7,707 nt of DNA from Pirellulaceae bacterium (GTDB lineage Bacteria; Planctomycetota; Planctomycetia; Pirellulales; Pirellulaceae), in the NCBI GenBank assembly GCA_030744095.1, contig JASLRF010000298.1, forward strand, positions 1 to 7,707, in the 5' to 3' direction. The notes below the pieces were generated by a model that was not told the DNA's origin, did not search any database, and was given only the letters and a program-made list of their open reading frames with translations. Shown here in pieces: positions 1 through 6,932 of this stretch. The first letter of the stretch is position 1; every line of letters starts with the position of its first letter. The position numbers were made by a program, and so were the translations under genes.

Positions 1-800
1 AAAATGTCTCGCTCGACGTACAGATGCCAGATCCAGGCCAGATCGAGTTCGCGAGCATCGATACGTTGCAGGCCGAAGGAAATCTCGAAGTCCCGGCTGT
101 GTCGAACGTCACCACTCACGAGATTGGTGCCCTCTTTGGCGAACATGGTAAGGGGATGTCGATGATTGGCGAAGGACTGGGTGCCGCCAGCTTCTTTGGC
201 GCGAAGGCGCAGGGTTCGCGATTTGTATTTGTCGTTGATAACTCGAACAGCATGGGTGGCGGTCGTTTTGAAACGGCTCTAAACGAATTGATGAAGACTG
301 TCGATGGCATGGCGCCGTATCAGTCCTTTTATGTTGTCTTTTTCAGTGACACGGCCTACCGGCTCTTCCACCCAAGCCCTGCTATGAAGATGGTCCGGGC
401 CACGGACGACAATAAACAAAAGCTGCGTAGCTGGTTGGGGACGGTCGAGATGTGCTTGAAGACGAAGGGCGAAGAAGCGATGAAAACCGCGTTCGCACTG
501 CAACCTGATGTGATCTACATTCTGGGCGACGGGCGATTCACCGACAGGGCGGGCGTGATGCTAGTGACACCGCACAGCAGGCAGGTGCCGATTCACACCT
601 TGGGCATGGAAGTGGATGCTATTGGAAAACGGGAATTCCAGGCCATTGCCAAAGCAAACCGCGGGACCTATCGAAACGTGTCGGCCAGCAGGCGTGCCAG
701 GACATTGGCAGCAACAAATCCCATCAAGAAGAACCGGACGCGCGGTTACGTCTGGGGCACCACCTTGCCAGAGACCGCGATGGTGCGCAGGCGAAGATGA
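1..800 (+). CDS. VWA (von Willebrand factor A) domain protein, 5' end missing
   Basis: The frame is open to the window's first base, so the real start lies outside. The first ATG is at 24, but in-frame codons before it (reading NVSLDVQ) continue the protein. Numbering from that ATG, 258 residues are visible. A conserved-looking lead-in (GALFGEHGKG, then GAASFFGAKAQG) precedes a VWA core at about residues 66-220. The strand FVFVVDNSNSM supplies the D-x-S-x-S metal-ion-dependent adhesion site (D72, S74, S76). T147 and the loop GDGRFTD (D169) fit the other two metal-site positions. VWA domains bind ligands or partner proteins through a divalent cation. Proteins of this layout are frequent in planctomycetes, usually of unknown function. 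The C-terminus is basic (MVRRRR). No signal peptide can be judged because the N-terminus is missing. It converges on the minus-strand cluster and is probably unrelated to it. The domain call is firm; the role is unknown. Confidence 0.9.
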   Translation, partial: NVSLDVQMPDPGQIEFASIDTLQAEGNLEVPAVSNVTTHEIGALFGEHGKGMSMIGEGLGAASFFGAKAQGSRFVFVVDNSNSMGGGRFETALNELMKTVDGMAPYQSFYVVFFSDTAYRLFHPSPAMKMVRATDDNKQKLRSWLGTVEMCLKTKGEEAMKTAFALQPDVIYILGDGRFTDRAGVMLVTPHSRQVPIHTLGMEVDAIGKREFQAIAKANRGTYRNVSASRRARTLAATNPIKKNRTRGYVWGTTLPETAMVRRRR

Positions 801-978
801 TAGCGGTTACGTGACATTTCCGCCTGACAACCAAGTAGATTCACAGCCTCAACGCGTCAGCGAGACGGAGGGCAAGATCGTCTTTCTCACCCGCGCATCA
901 GGTCGCGAGTAGCGAGCAACGTCAAAGCTGAGAACCCAGGAGAGCCCAAGACCGCTTAGGCCTTTTCCATCAGTCGGT
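801..978. other. Convergent intergenic spacer with a weak hairpin
   Basis: This is the gap between the stop of the VWA gene and the stop of the DUF5989 gene, which face each other. Any terminators for both transcripts should lie here. The best inverted repeat I found is AGACG at 863-867 with CGTCT at 879-883, an 11-nt loop, followed by a short TTTC on the plus strand. It is only five base pairs, so it is a weak terminator candidate. No convincing coding frame is present. An open plus frame runs to 912, but it crosses the VWA gene out of frame and has no family features. Confidence 0.4.
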
Positions 979-1197
979 TTACCACAGCGTATAGATGAAC
1001 GGCGCCGCCGCAGTGCCGCTCAGGAAGATCAAGGCGCCCATCGCCAACAGGACCAGAATGATCGGCGTCAACCACCACGCTTTGTTGTGGATGATGAAGT
1101 CCCAGAACTCTGCCATCAGCCCCATTTCGGCTTGATCCGCCTGACTGGCAAAGTCGTCATCTGGGTCGTCAGGTTTGTTGGGCTTGTCGTCGCTCAT
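979..1197 (-). CDS. DUF5989 family small membrane protein (SxtK-like position)
   Basis: The product has 72 residues. The N-terminal third is highly acidic and polar (MSDDKPNKPDDPDDDF). It is followed by an amphipathic segment with the family pattern MAEFWDFIIHNKAWWLTPI, one transmembrane helix at about residues 42-60, and the terminal signature APFIYTLW. The EFW-x3-H-KxWWLxPI-to-APFIYTL layout is what I associate with DUF5989, a family of roughly 50-75 residues with no known function. The frame is open 42 codons further upstream to 1323, but that part overlaps the end of the SxtJ gene and reads as noise, so the ATG at 1197 is chosen. No clear ribosome-binding site is visible. It starts 55 bp after the SxtJ stop and is the last gene of the minus-strand run. 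Its location suggests a partner of SxtJ and the carbamoyltransferase in the membrane (inference). Confidence 0.85.
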   Translation of the reverse strand: MSDDKPNKPDDPDDDFASQADQAEMGLMAEFWDFIIHNKAWWLTPIILVLLAMGALIFLSGTAAAPFIYTLW

Positions 1198-1252
1198 AGT
1201 CTTTGAGAGCCACCGTTTTGTTTGGTTAGGGCTACAGGGAAGTCGTGCTGAA

Positions 1253-1669
1253 TCAGAACTGACGAAAATATCCTCGGGTCCCCTGGGGTGGTGTGCGTGG
1301 GTGCCAATAAGTTTCCGCGTCATGGTCTAGTTTGCGATGCATGGGGTCGCGTCCCACCAGCCTCATTATAAGCCCAATTGGCATCACGACCAAGAAGAAG
1401 ACGATTGCCATCAGAATATGTGATACCACAAAGCCAATCGGGAACACGGCCGCCATCCAGACAACGTACATCGTCCGCAGCCACATCGGCTTGAATAAGC
1501 CGGTAACCGCGACGATCGCTGCCCCAACAACAATAGTCGTCGCCCAACCGGTTGCCGCCATGCGTTGGTGAAGCAGCCCGGCGATGATCGCAAAGAAGAT
1601 TAGCTGAAGGACCGCGAAGACACGAAGTTCTTTCGGCGGCGGATTCCAGTTTATGTCGACTAGAGCCAT
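1253..1669 (-). CDS. SxtJ family membrane protein
   Basis: The 138-residue product is almost entirely membrane-embedded, with likely helices at about 16-34, 42-57, 66-82 and 83-103. Family hallmarks are visible: a short soluble start with PPKELR (14 and 15 being E-L), the GLFKPMW turn (57-63), PIGLIMRLVGRDPM (97-110) at the end of the last helix, and a polar tail with TYW (120-122) ending in YFRQF. SxtJ takes its name from an unassigned gene of the saxitoxin cluster that follows the carbamoyltransferase sxtI. Its function has not been established to my knowledge. Here too it lies directly downstream of a carbamoyltransferase, separated by 32 bp, and just upstream of a DUF5989 gene, so the three are probably co-transcribed. 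The start is the first ATG in frame; no Shine-Dalgarno sequence is apparent. A role as a membrane anchor for the carbamoyltransferase, or in handling its product, is inference. Confidence 0.87.
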   Translation of the reverse strand: MALVDINWNPPPKELRVFAVLQLIFFAIIAGLLHQRMAATGWATTIVVGAAIVAVTGLFKPMWLRTMYVVWMAAVFPIGFVVSHILMAIVFFLVVMPIGLIMRLVGRDPMHRKLDHDAETYWHPRTPPQGTRGYFRQF

Positions 1670-1701
1670 GGTCGGTTGGCAGTGCTCAGTGGAAGTTAAC
1701 T

Positions 1702-3540
1702 CTAGTCTAATTGAAACTGAGCCAGGTAGTCGTCGATTTCGTGTTCCGTGGCATTGGGTTGTTCGTCCTTCAGCAACACGAATCCCTCCAATACCAACAC
1801 GTCCATGTTCGTGGACATGAAACAGCGGTAGGCTTGATCGGGAGTGCAGACAATTGGCTCGCCGCGTACATTGAAGCTCGTGTTAATTACGACGGGTGAG
1901 CCGGTTTTTTCTTCAAAAGTCTTGATCAGCTTGTAGTACCGTCCGTGGCGACGCTGATCGACGGTCTGCACTCGAGCGCTGTAGTCCACGTGCGTAATGG
2001 CGGGCACGACGGAACGAATATCCTTGAGTTTATCAAGCCCGGTCCTCGCTGCGCCGGCACGGTTTTGTGGCGTTCGTCTGTCCTTGCGAACCGGCGCGAC
2101 CAGCAACATGTACGGGCTTTCCTCACTGGGTCGCATTTCGAACAAGTCATCAACGCGTTCTTCCAGCACGGAGGGCGCAAACGGCCGGAACGATTCGCGA
2201 AATTTGATCTTCAGATTCATGATGGACTGCATCTTGGTACTGCGCGCGTCGCCCAGAATGCTGCGAGCGCCCAGCGCGCGAGGACCAAACTCCATTCGGC
2301 CCTGCATCCATCCGATTACCTTCTCATCGGCGATCAGATCTGCGATGACCTCGCACAGTTCGTCTTCTTCCTCGATGTGAACGTAGTTGGCGTCCACGCT
2401 GTCAAGGAATTGACGAATCTCGTCGTCGGCGAATCGCGGCCCCAAGTAGGTACCATGTTGGCTGTCAGCTTCCCCCACAGTTCGCGCGTTGCCCAACAGT
2501 TGATACCAAATGAACTGTGCCACGCCCAAGGCACCGCCGGCATCACCAGCCGCCGGCTGAATCCAAACCTTGTCAAACGGTCCTTCGCGTAAGATGCGTC
2601 CGTTGGCGACACAATTCAGCGCCACGCCCCCGGCCAGGCAGAGATTCTTCAGTCCGGTCAGCGCGTGCAGGTGGCTGGACATTCGCAACATGATCTGTTC
2701 GGTCACCGCTTGGATCGACGCCGCGATATCCATTTCGCGTTCGGTCAATGGCGATTCGGCCTGACGAGGTGCCCCACCGAACAACTGATTGAACTTGCGA
2801 GAGGTCATTGTCAGACCGTGGCAATACTGAAAGTACGACTGGTCCATGCGAAAGGATCCGTCGTCTTTCAGGTCGATGATCTTGTCCAAGATCACTTCGA
2901 CATACTTGGGCTCGCCGTACGGTGCCAAGCCCATCAATTTATATTCACCCGAGTTGACTCGGAAGCCGCAAAAATACGTGAACGCGGAATACAATAAGCC
3001 GGGCGAATGTGGAAACCGCAGGTCGTGCGTCAGTTCGATCCGATTGCCGCGTCCGACGCCGAGGCTGGCAGTGGCCCATTCGCCCACGCCATCAACGGTG
3101 AGAATAGCCGCTTCGTCAAATGGCGAGGGGAAAAAAGCGCTCGCCGCGTGCGATTCATGATGCTCGGTAAAGACATATCGCCTCTTGTAGCGGTTTCCCA
3201 GTCCGCGATTCAATTCGCGGCGCAGATGCAGCTTCTGTTTCAGCCAGACGGGAATCGATTTCAGGAAGGATGGAAATCCGCGCGGCGCGTACGCCAGGTA
3301 CGTTTCCAAAAGGCGCTCGAATTTCAGAAACGGCTTATCGTAAAAACCGACGTAGTCGAGCTGTTCCGCCTGCAACCCAGCCGCTTGTAAGCAGTATTCG
3401 ACGGCGTTGATGGGGAAATCGGGATCGTGTTTCTTGCGTGAAAAGCGTTCTTCCTGGGCGGCGGCAACAATGTCTCCATCGACGATCAGTGCAGCTGCCG
3501 AGTCGTGATAGAAGGCGGAAATTCCCAGGATTGCCGTCAT
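1702..3540 (-). CDS. O-carbamoyltransferase, NodU/CmcH/TobZ family
   Basis: This 612-residue soluble enzyme transfers a carbamoyl group from carbamoyl phosphate to a hydroxyl acceptor through a carbamoyl-adenylate intermediate (known for TobZ). The N-terminal Kae1-like part shows GISAFYHDSAAAL (6-18), EERFSRKKHD (30-39), the metal-binding H127-x3-H131 within EHHESH, and D150 in TVDG. It also has GLAPYGEP (204-211), GGVALNCVANG (304-314) and AAGDAGGALG (330-339, D333). The histidine-histidine-aspartate spacing (4 and 19) fits my recollection of the TobZ metal site. The C-terminal YrdC-like part shows GRMEFGPRALGARSIL (414-429), KFRESFRPFAP (446-456) and INTSFNVRGEPIV (552-564). All key segments are intact and the length is normal. 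The acceptor cannot be read from sequence; the family acts on Nod factors, cephems, aminoglycosides, saxitoxin precursors and glycans. It leads a three-gene set with the SxtJ and DUF5989 genes and follows the flippase by 130 bp. Confidence 0.95.
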   Translation of the reverse strand: MTAILGISAFYHDSAAALIVDGDIVAAAQEERFSRKKHDPDFPINAVEYCLQAAGLQAEQLDYVGFYDKPFLKFERLLETYLAYAPRGFPSFLKSIPVWLKQKLHLRRELNRGLGNRYKRRYVFTEHHESHAASAFFPSPFDEAAILTVDGVGEWATASLGVGRGNRIELTHDLRFPHSPGLLYSAFTYFCGFRVNSGEYKLMGLAPYGEPKYVEVILDKIIDLKDDGSFRMDQSYFQYCHGLTMTSRKFNQLFGGAPRQAESPLTEREMDIAASIQAVTEQIMLRMSSHLHALTGLKNLCLAGGVALNCVANGRILREGPFDKVWIQPAAGDAGGALGVAQFIWYQLLGNARTVGEADSQHGTYLGPRFADDEIRQFLDSVDANYVHIEEEDELCEVIADLIADEKVIGWMQGRMEFGPRALGARSILGDARSTKMQSIMNLKIKFRESFRPFAPSVLEERVDDLFEMRPSEESPYMLLVAPVRKDRRTPQNRAGAARTGLDKLKDIRSVVPAITHVDYSARVQTVDQRRHGRYYKLIKTFEEKTGSPVVINTSFNVRGEPIVCTPDQAYRCFMSTNMDVLVLEGFVLLKDEQPNATEHEIDDYLAQFQLD

Positions 3541-3615
3541 GCGATACTGGCCTGATTCCCCGAGTAGATCTGAAAAGACGAAGTTGATTGCGGTCTGAGG
3601 ATCGTTGCGGCGTTC

Positions 3616-3644
3616 ATCGTATCATGGTGGCGAAGATGATTGAA
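3616..3644 (-). promoter_or_regulatory. Possible sigma-70-type promoter of the carbamoyltransferase set
   Basis: In the 130-bp gap upstream of the carbamoyltransferase, the minus strand carries an extended -10-like TGATACGAT (3624-3616). A poor -35-like TTCAAT (3644-3639) lies 17 bp before the TACGAT hexamer. The -10 element ends about 75 bp before the ATG at 3540. The -10 matches four of six consensus positions plus the TG extension; the -35 matches only three. It suggests the carbamoyltransferase/SxtJ/DUF5989 set may have its own start of transcription apart from the flippase. Planctomycete promoters are poorly defined, so this is tentative. Confidence 0.25.
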
Positions 3645-3670
3645 TATCACGTGGGTGCGAAACGACGGAG

Positions 3671-5035
3671 TCAATTCTGATGTCGACGGCATTGCATCCA
3701 AATCATCCAGTGCGCAGGCAAGGTAAACATCGCGTTCTCTGCCAGCAAGCCAATCGCAGCACCTGTGGGTCCGTACCAACTTCCCAATCGCCATATCATT
3801 AGACCAATAAGACAATTCGATATCACACTGATGACCAAAAATGGCTCTTGTTTATGAGCTCGCACATAGAAGACCAGGCTGTTGGCCAGCATCTGTACCA
3901 AGGCCGCCAACAGCAATAGCCCCGTGGGAAGCGGAGCCAACAGCCGACCGGCAACGCGAAACTCGAGCGAATTCAGGCCATACAGCAGCAGCCAAAACGT
4001 TCCGCCAGCCAAGATCATTGCCACGGCACCAAACAAGGTGACGCGGCGAAAGACTCGATCGAGTTCAGAAAAGTCGTGCTCCTTGACAAGCATACCAAAA
4101 CGAGGCACGCGGGTTTGGACCCATGCAATCGCGGCCGCTTGAATGGCGGTGACCACCGTCCAGGTCATTCCCATCTGGCCCGCGACGACGGCACCGTGGT
4201 AAGAAATCATCACAGGCGTTAACAGAAAAAAGGCAAAGTACGAAAAGACTCCGCCAACTGCCAAACGCCACTGTAGCGGCCAGACTTCATCTTTCCATGA
4301 GATGAGATGTTCGCCAGGCGACTTGAAGAAAGGTGCAAAGAAATGGCGGTAGCGAACCAGAAGCAAATAGAGGTCACAAACCAAGCGGGCCGATGTCGCC
4401 GCGACCGCCGCCCAAAGACCGCCTCCAATGATCATGACGGTCCACACGGAGACATTCGCCATTATCGCCTGAATCAAACGAAACCGATTGACCGTGGTGA
4501 CTTGATCGCAGCCTTCAAGCATCGCGTTGAACGGTAACGTCCACAGGAGTAAACCTGAGACGATGGCCAGGACCAGCCAAGGAGAATGCCATTGAACTCC
4601 GACATTGGGTTGTTCGTTCAGAAAGTAGACACCCACGCTACCGGCGACAACGGTGAACAGGATCGATGCGACACCGTACCAGCGAAACAGCATTCGCCCC
4701 AAACTGACAAGTCGCGAGCGGGATCGCGCATCACCACGAATTGCGCCGGTTTCGTCCAATTCCAACTGCGCCCACTCGTGACTGCAGATGTTGATCACGA
4801 CGATGTTCAATCCCAGCTCGAAGAACGTTTGCATTGCCACCAGACTGGCAAACGTATAGTAGTAGCCTTGCGTTTCCTTGCTGAAGAACTGCGTCATCAG
4901 AATGATCGTGCCGGCACCGGCTAGAAGCTGCCAAAGCCGCAACAGAATCGCATAAAAAACGGCCCGATTGATCTCCAGCAGCGCAAGCAGCCGTCGAGGA
5001 GAAGGTCGCCGTGGCGTCGTAGACGGAGCATCCAT
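3671..5035 (-). CDS. Wzx-like polysaccharide/oligosaccharide flippase
   Basis: The product has 454 residues with about twelve predicted membrane helices (roughly 25-51, 62-83, 114-139, 152-173, 187-204, 207-228, 258-280, 285-305, 333-353, 368-392, 399-416, 425-448). The first two carry the pattern RLWQLLAGAGTIILMTQFF and QGYYYTFASL, then FELGLNIVV, typical of the MOP-superfamily polysaccharide transporters. Such proteins move lipid-linked sugars, or in MATE relatives small molecules, across the inner membrane. The ATG at 5035 is chosen because it precedes a polar, basic N-terminus (MDAPSTTPRR). The frame also stays open to a GTG at 5107 and an ATG at 5101, the latter behind a GA-rich AAGAG stretch. 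That extension (GWLCWRPFVHLL) looks unlike a family N-terminus and overlaps a better-looking frame on the same strand. It lies 102 bp after nhaA and 130 bp before the carbamoyltransferase, which suggests it translocates the carbamoylated product or its carrier-linked form (inference). Confidence 0.85.
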   Translation of the reverse strand: MDAPSTTPRRPSPRRLLALLEINRAVFYAILLRLWQLLAGAGTIILMTQFFSKETQGYYYTFASLVAMQTFFELGLNIVVINICSHEWAQLELDETGAIRGDARSRSRLVSLGRMLFRWYGVASILFTVVAGSVGVYFLNEQPNVGVQWHSPWLVLAIVSGLLLWTLPFNAMLEGCDQVTTVNRFRLIQAIMANVSVWTVMIIGGGLWAAVAATSARLVCDLYLLLVRYRHFFAPFFKSPGEHLISWKDEVWPLQWRLAVGGVFSYFAFFLLTPVMISYHGAVVAGQMGMTWTVVTAIQAAAIAWVQTRVPRFGMLVKEHDFSELDRVFRRVTLFGAVAMILAGGTFWLLLYGLNSLEFRVAGRLLAPLPTGLLLLAALVQMLANSLVFYVRAHKQEPFLVISVISNCLIGLMIWRLGSWYGPTGAAIGLLAENAMFTLPAHWMIWMQCRRHQN

Positions 5036-5043
5036 GTGGCGAG

Positions 5044-5193
5044 CTACTCGAAGTAAATGAACGAATGGTCGCCAGCATAACCAGCCTGGCGAAACGCCCA
5101 TTCCCACTCTTCGGGATCGTAGAACGAACGGCTGTTGTTAGGCCAGGGCACTTCCCGACGATTCGACCAGGCAGGCGTCTGGCGACTCGGCAT
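5044..5193 (-). CDS. Candidate small ORF or gene remnant between nhaA and flippase
   Basis: A 49-codon frame begins with ATG at 5193, inside the variable 3' end of nhaA, and ends with TAG at 5044, eight bases before the flippase ATG. A shorter form could begin with GTG at 5151. The part overlapping nhaA (MPSRQTPAWSNRREV) looks like a chance frame. The part past the nhaA stop reads SFYDPEEWEWAFRQAGYAG and ends DHSFIYFE, acidic and aromatic in a way that chance frames of GC-rich DNA seldom are. I do not recognise the family. It could be a real small protein translated just ahead of the flippase, or the surviving 3' end of a gene lost when nhaA came to lie here. It competes with the longer flippase start at 5107/5101 and supports the start at 5035. 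Confidence 0.35.
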   Translation of the reverse strand: MPSRQTPAWSNRREVPWPNNSRSFYDPEEWEWAFRQAGYAGDHSFIYFE

Positions 5194-6613
5194 CTTCTGG
5201 TTTCTTGGTCACTGTGGATTCCGTCGGCGCACCGTCCGGGCGAATACCCAACATTCGAGCTCCCACGTAGGCGACAACAGCCGCAAAGAAGCTGCCCAAG
5301 GCACCCATCTTGACGGCATCAAGCACCGCCGGGCTCGTTGGAGGAACTGGGAACGCGGCCGTCGAGACGAACAGGGCAACCGTAAAGCCGATACCCGCGA
5401 CCATGCCGATACTGAGCACATGGCGATAGCCCATGCCACCAGGAATTTCCAATTTGAACAGCCGTTGGCCGATCCAGGTGAATGAGACGATTCCGATAGG
5501 CTTGCCAACGATCAGCCCGCCCAAGACCAGCCAGGTGCCGACGCCCACATTGGACATCGCGACACCTGCATTAACCAAGCCAAACAGTCCCAAGATGAGT
5601 TCAACTGGGTTCTTCCACCAATGCTCGAAAGCGTTCAGCGCGTCATGTCGTCCTAGTTCTTCACGCGCAAAAATCCCCAGGTCGGTGCGAGCGTGCGGCA
5701 TGCATAGCACGATGGGAACCAGGCCCAGGGCCGGGTGAATCCCCGATTTGTAAAACGCAAACCAACTCAGGGCACCAGGGATCAAAAGGTACCACCAGAA
5801 GCTAGACAGTTTTAGTACTTTTTGAAAGATGAATCCTAAGGCCATCGCGCCGACACTCAGCAGCAGCCAATGCAGTGCCAAAGTGCCAGTTGGGTAGAAG
5901 ACGGCCAGAATTACCAGACCTACGGCATCATCGGCGATTGCCAGCAACAGAAGGAACGCGATGGCGGGATGTCCGGCACCGAAGATGATCCGAGCGACGA
6001 GGTAACTGAAGGCAATATCGGTCGCGCAAGGGACGGCCCAACCCCTGCCGAGCGTCGCCCATGTGGTCAAACCCATGGTACTCAATAACAACACGCCGAC
6101 GATGTAAAGCCCCGCGGGCCCCACGATCCCACCAAGCGTTGCCAGCAACGGTGTGGCTGCCTTGCGAGGGTTCGCAAGGGCGCCGCCCGGGAGCAAGGCC
6201 TCCCAGACCTCTTTGCCTGCAATGGCGAAAAACAACGCCATGAAAAGATCGTTTACCAGAAAATGTAATGTCAGTGCTCTCGCCGGAGCTCCGGCGGGAG
6301 CTGCCGCCGTTCCGCCGATCGCAGCTTCGTGCTTCGCGGAGTGACCTGCATCCGCAATTGGACCGTCCTCTTGGGTTGCTTCAGGATTCTGGGCCGTGGC
6401 GGTGTGACCACTCGTACCGCCGTGGCCATGATCATGCTGCTCGTCCACATCGCGGAAGATCGACATTAGGTCGAAATGCGAAAAGTGGTGGTACGTATCG
6501 GGCGAGACGTTCGCCCACACCAGCGCGCCGACTGCTCCGGCGATCAAGAAAAGCGAATTCTCGAACAGAAACCGAATTGGTCTCGGTCGTTTCGAGGATT
6601 TAGTATGCGACAT
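5138..6613 (-). CDS. nhaA: Na+/H+ antiporter NhaA with histidine-rich insert
   Basis: This inner-membrane antiporter exchanges Na+ (or Li+) for protons and supports pH and sodium homeostasis. The 491 residues exceed the roughly 390 of E. coli NhaA. Family motifs are intact: FFAIAGKEVWEALLPGG (128-144), the PCATDIAFSYLV stretch with T198-D199, and the paired aspartates D228-D229 in AIADDAVGL that bind the ion. Further on are MPHARTDLG (305-313), GKPIGI with K371, and GIGFTVALFVSTAAF (407-421). The extra length is an insert between helix 1 (about 19-36) and helix 2 (about 115-132), plus a polar C-terminal tail of about 35 residues. The insert holds HH, DEQHDHGHGG and further scattered histidines, then an Ala/Gly/Pro stretch; by the E. 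coli topology it would face the periplasm. The ATG at 6613 precedes a basic N-terminus and is preceded by a GGA about 12 bases upstream. Its link to the downstream genes is uncertain. Confidence 0.96.
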   Translation of the reverse strand: MSHTKSSKRPRPIRFLFENSLFLIAGAVGALVWANVSPDTYHHFSHFDLMSIFRDVDEQHDHGHGGTSGHTATAQNPEATQEDGPIADAGHSAKHEAAIGGTAAAPAGAPARALTLHFLVNDLFMALFFAIAGKEVWEALLPGGALANPRKAATPLLATLGGIVGPAGLYIVGVLLLSTMGLTTWATLGRGWAVPCATDIAFSYLVARIIFGAGHPAIAFLLLLAIADDAVGLVILAVFYPTGTLALHWLLLSVGAMALGFIFQKVLKLSSFWWYLLIPGALSWFAFYKSGIHPALGLVPIVLCMPHARTDLGIFAREELGRHDALNAFEHWWKNPVELILGLFGLVNAGVAMSNVGVGTWLVLGGLIVGKPIGIVSFTWIGQRLFKLEIPGGMGYRHVLSIGMVAGIGFTVALFVSTAAFPVPPTSPAVLDAVKMGALGSFFAAVVAYVGARMLGIRPDGAPTESTVTKKPEDAESPDACLVESSGSALA

Positions 6614-6701
6614 AATTGTGGATTCCGTACAACAAGATTCAGCGAATGACCCGCCCCTCTGCCCCGAAAAGCGGCGAACCCAACAAGCTAACGCGTGCAG
6701 G

Positions 6702-6904
6702 CACCGGTGAGAAGCCCAAACGGGTGCTCAAAAAGACCCATATCGGAGGATAGGTCTCGCCAATGTGCGAGTGGGGAGACGAATTGCACATTCTTGGTCA
6801 TCGATCAGACACCGCCGGTGCGGCCATGCGGTTTGTAGTGGTTTTCCCACCGATTGCCGTCGGTGATTGCCTTTGATGCGGCCAACCTGAGGTGACTCAT
6901 CACC
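6702..6904. repeat. Cluster of short CACCG-type inverted repeats
   Basis: Four small palindromes with related arms lie in 203 bp. They are CACCGGTG (6702-6709), CACCG-C-CGGTG (6810-6820), CACCGA with TCGGTG around a six-base loop (6848-6865), and GGTGA with TCACC around a four-base loop (6891-6904). Two more CACCGGTG copies open the tandem repeat just to the right. Each is short, but their shared CACCG/CGGTG core and density in a non-coding spacer are unlikely to be independent. They could form small RNA or DNA hairpins or be sites for a dimeric DNA-binding protein; neither is shown. Confidence 0.45.
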
Positions 6905-6932
6905 ATGAAAGGCCAACCGTGATCTGCCAATG

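Noticed and set aside
1198..1323. Upstream extension of the DUF5989 frame to an ATG at 1323 (114 residues)
   Set aside because: The added 42 residues overlap the 3' end of the SxtJ gene and have no family similarity; the ATG at 1197 gives the usual DUF5989 length.
1945..2592. Plus-strand open frame of 215 codons
   Set aside because: It lies wholly inside the carbamoyltransferase gene on the opposite strand, has no domain features, and the minus-strand protein is intact with all family motifs.
3537..3815. Minus-strand open frame of 92 codons spanning the flippase end and the gap before the carbamoyltransferase
   Set aside because: It overlaps the conserved 3' end of the flippase in another frame, and the peptide has no recognisable pattern. 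The gap itself is better explained as a promoter or leader.
979..6613. A complete saxitoxin-like biosynthetic cluster
   Set aside because: Only the carbamoyltransferase, SxtJ and the small membrane protein find counterparts; no polyketide synthase-like sxtA, amidinotransferase or oxygenase gene is present.
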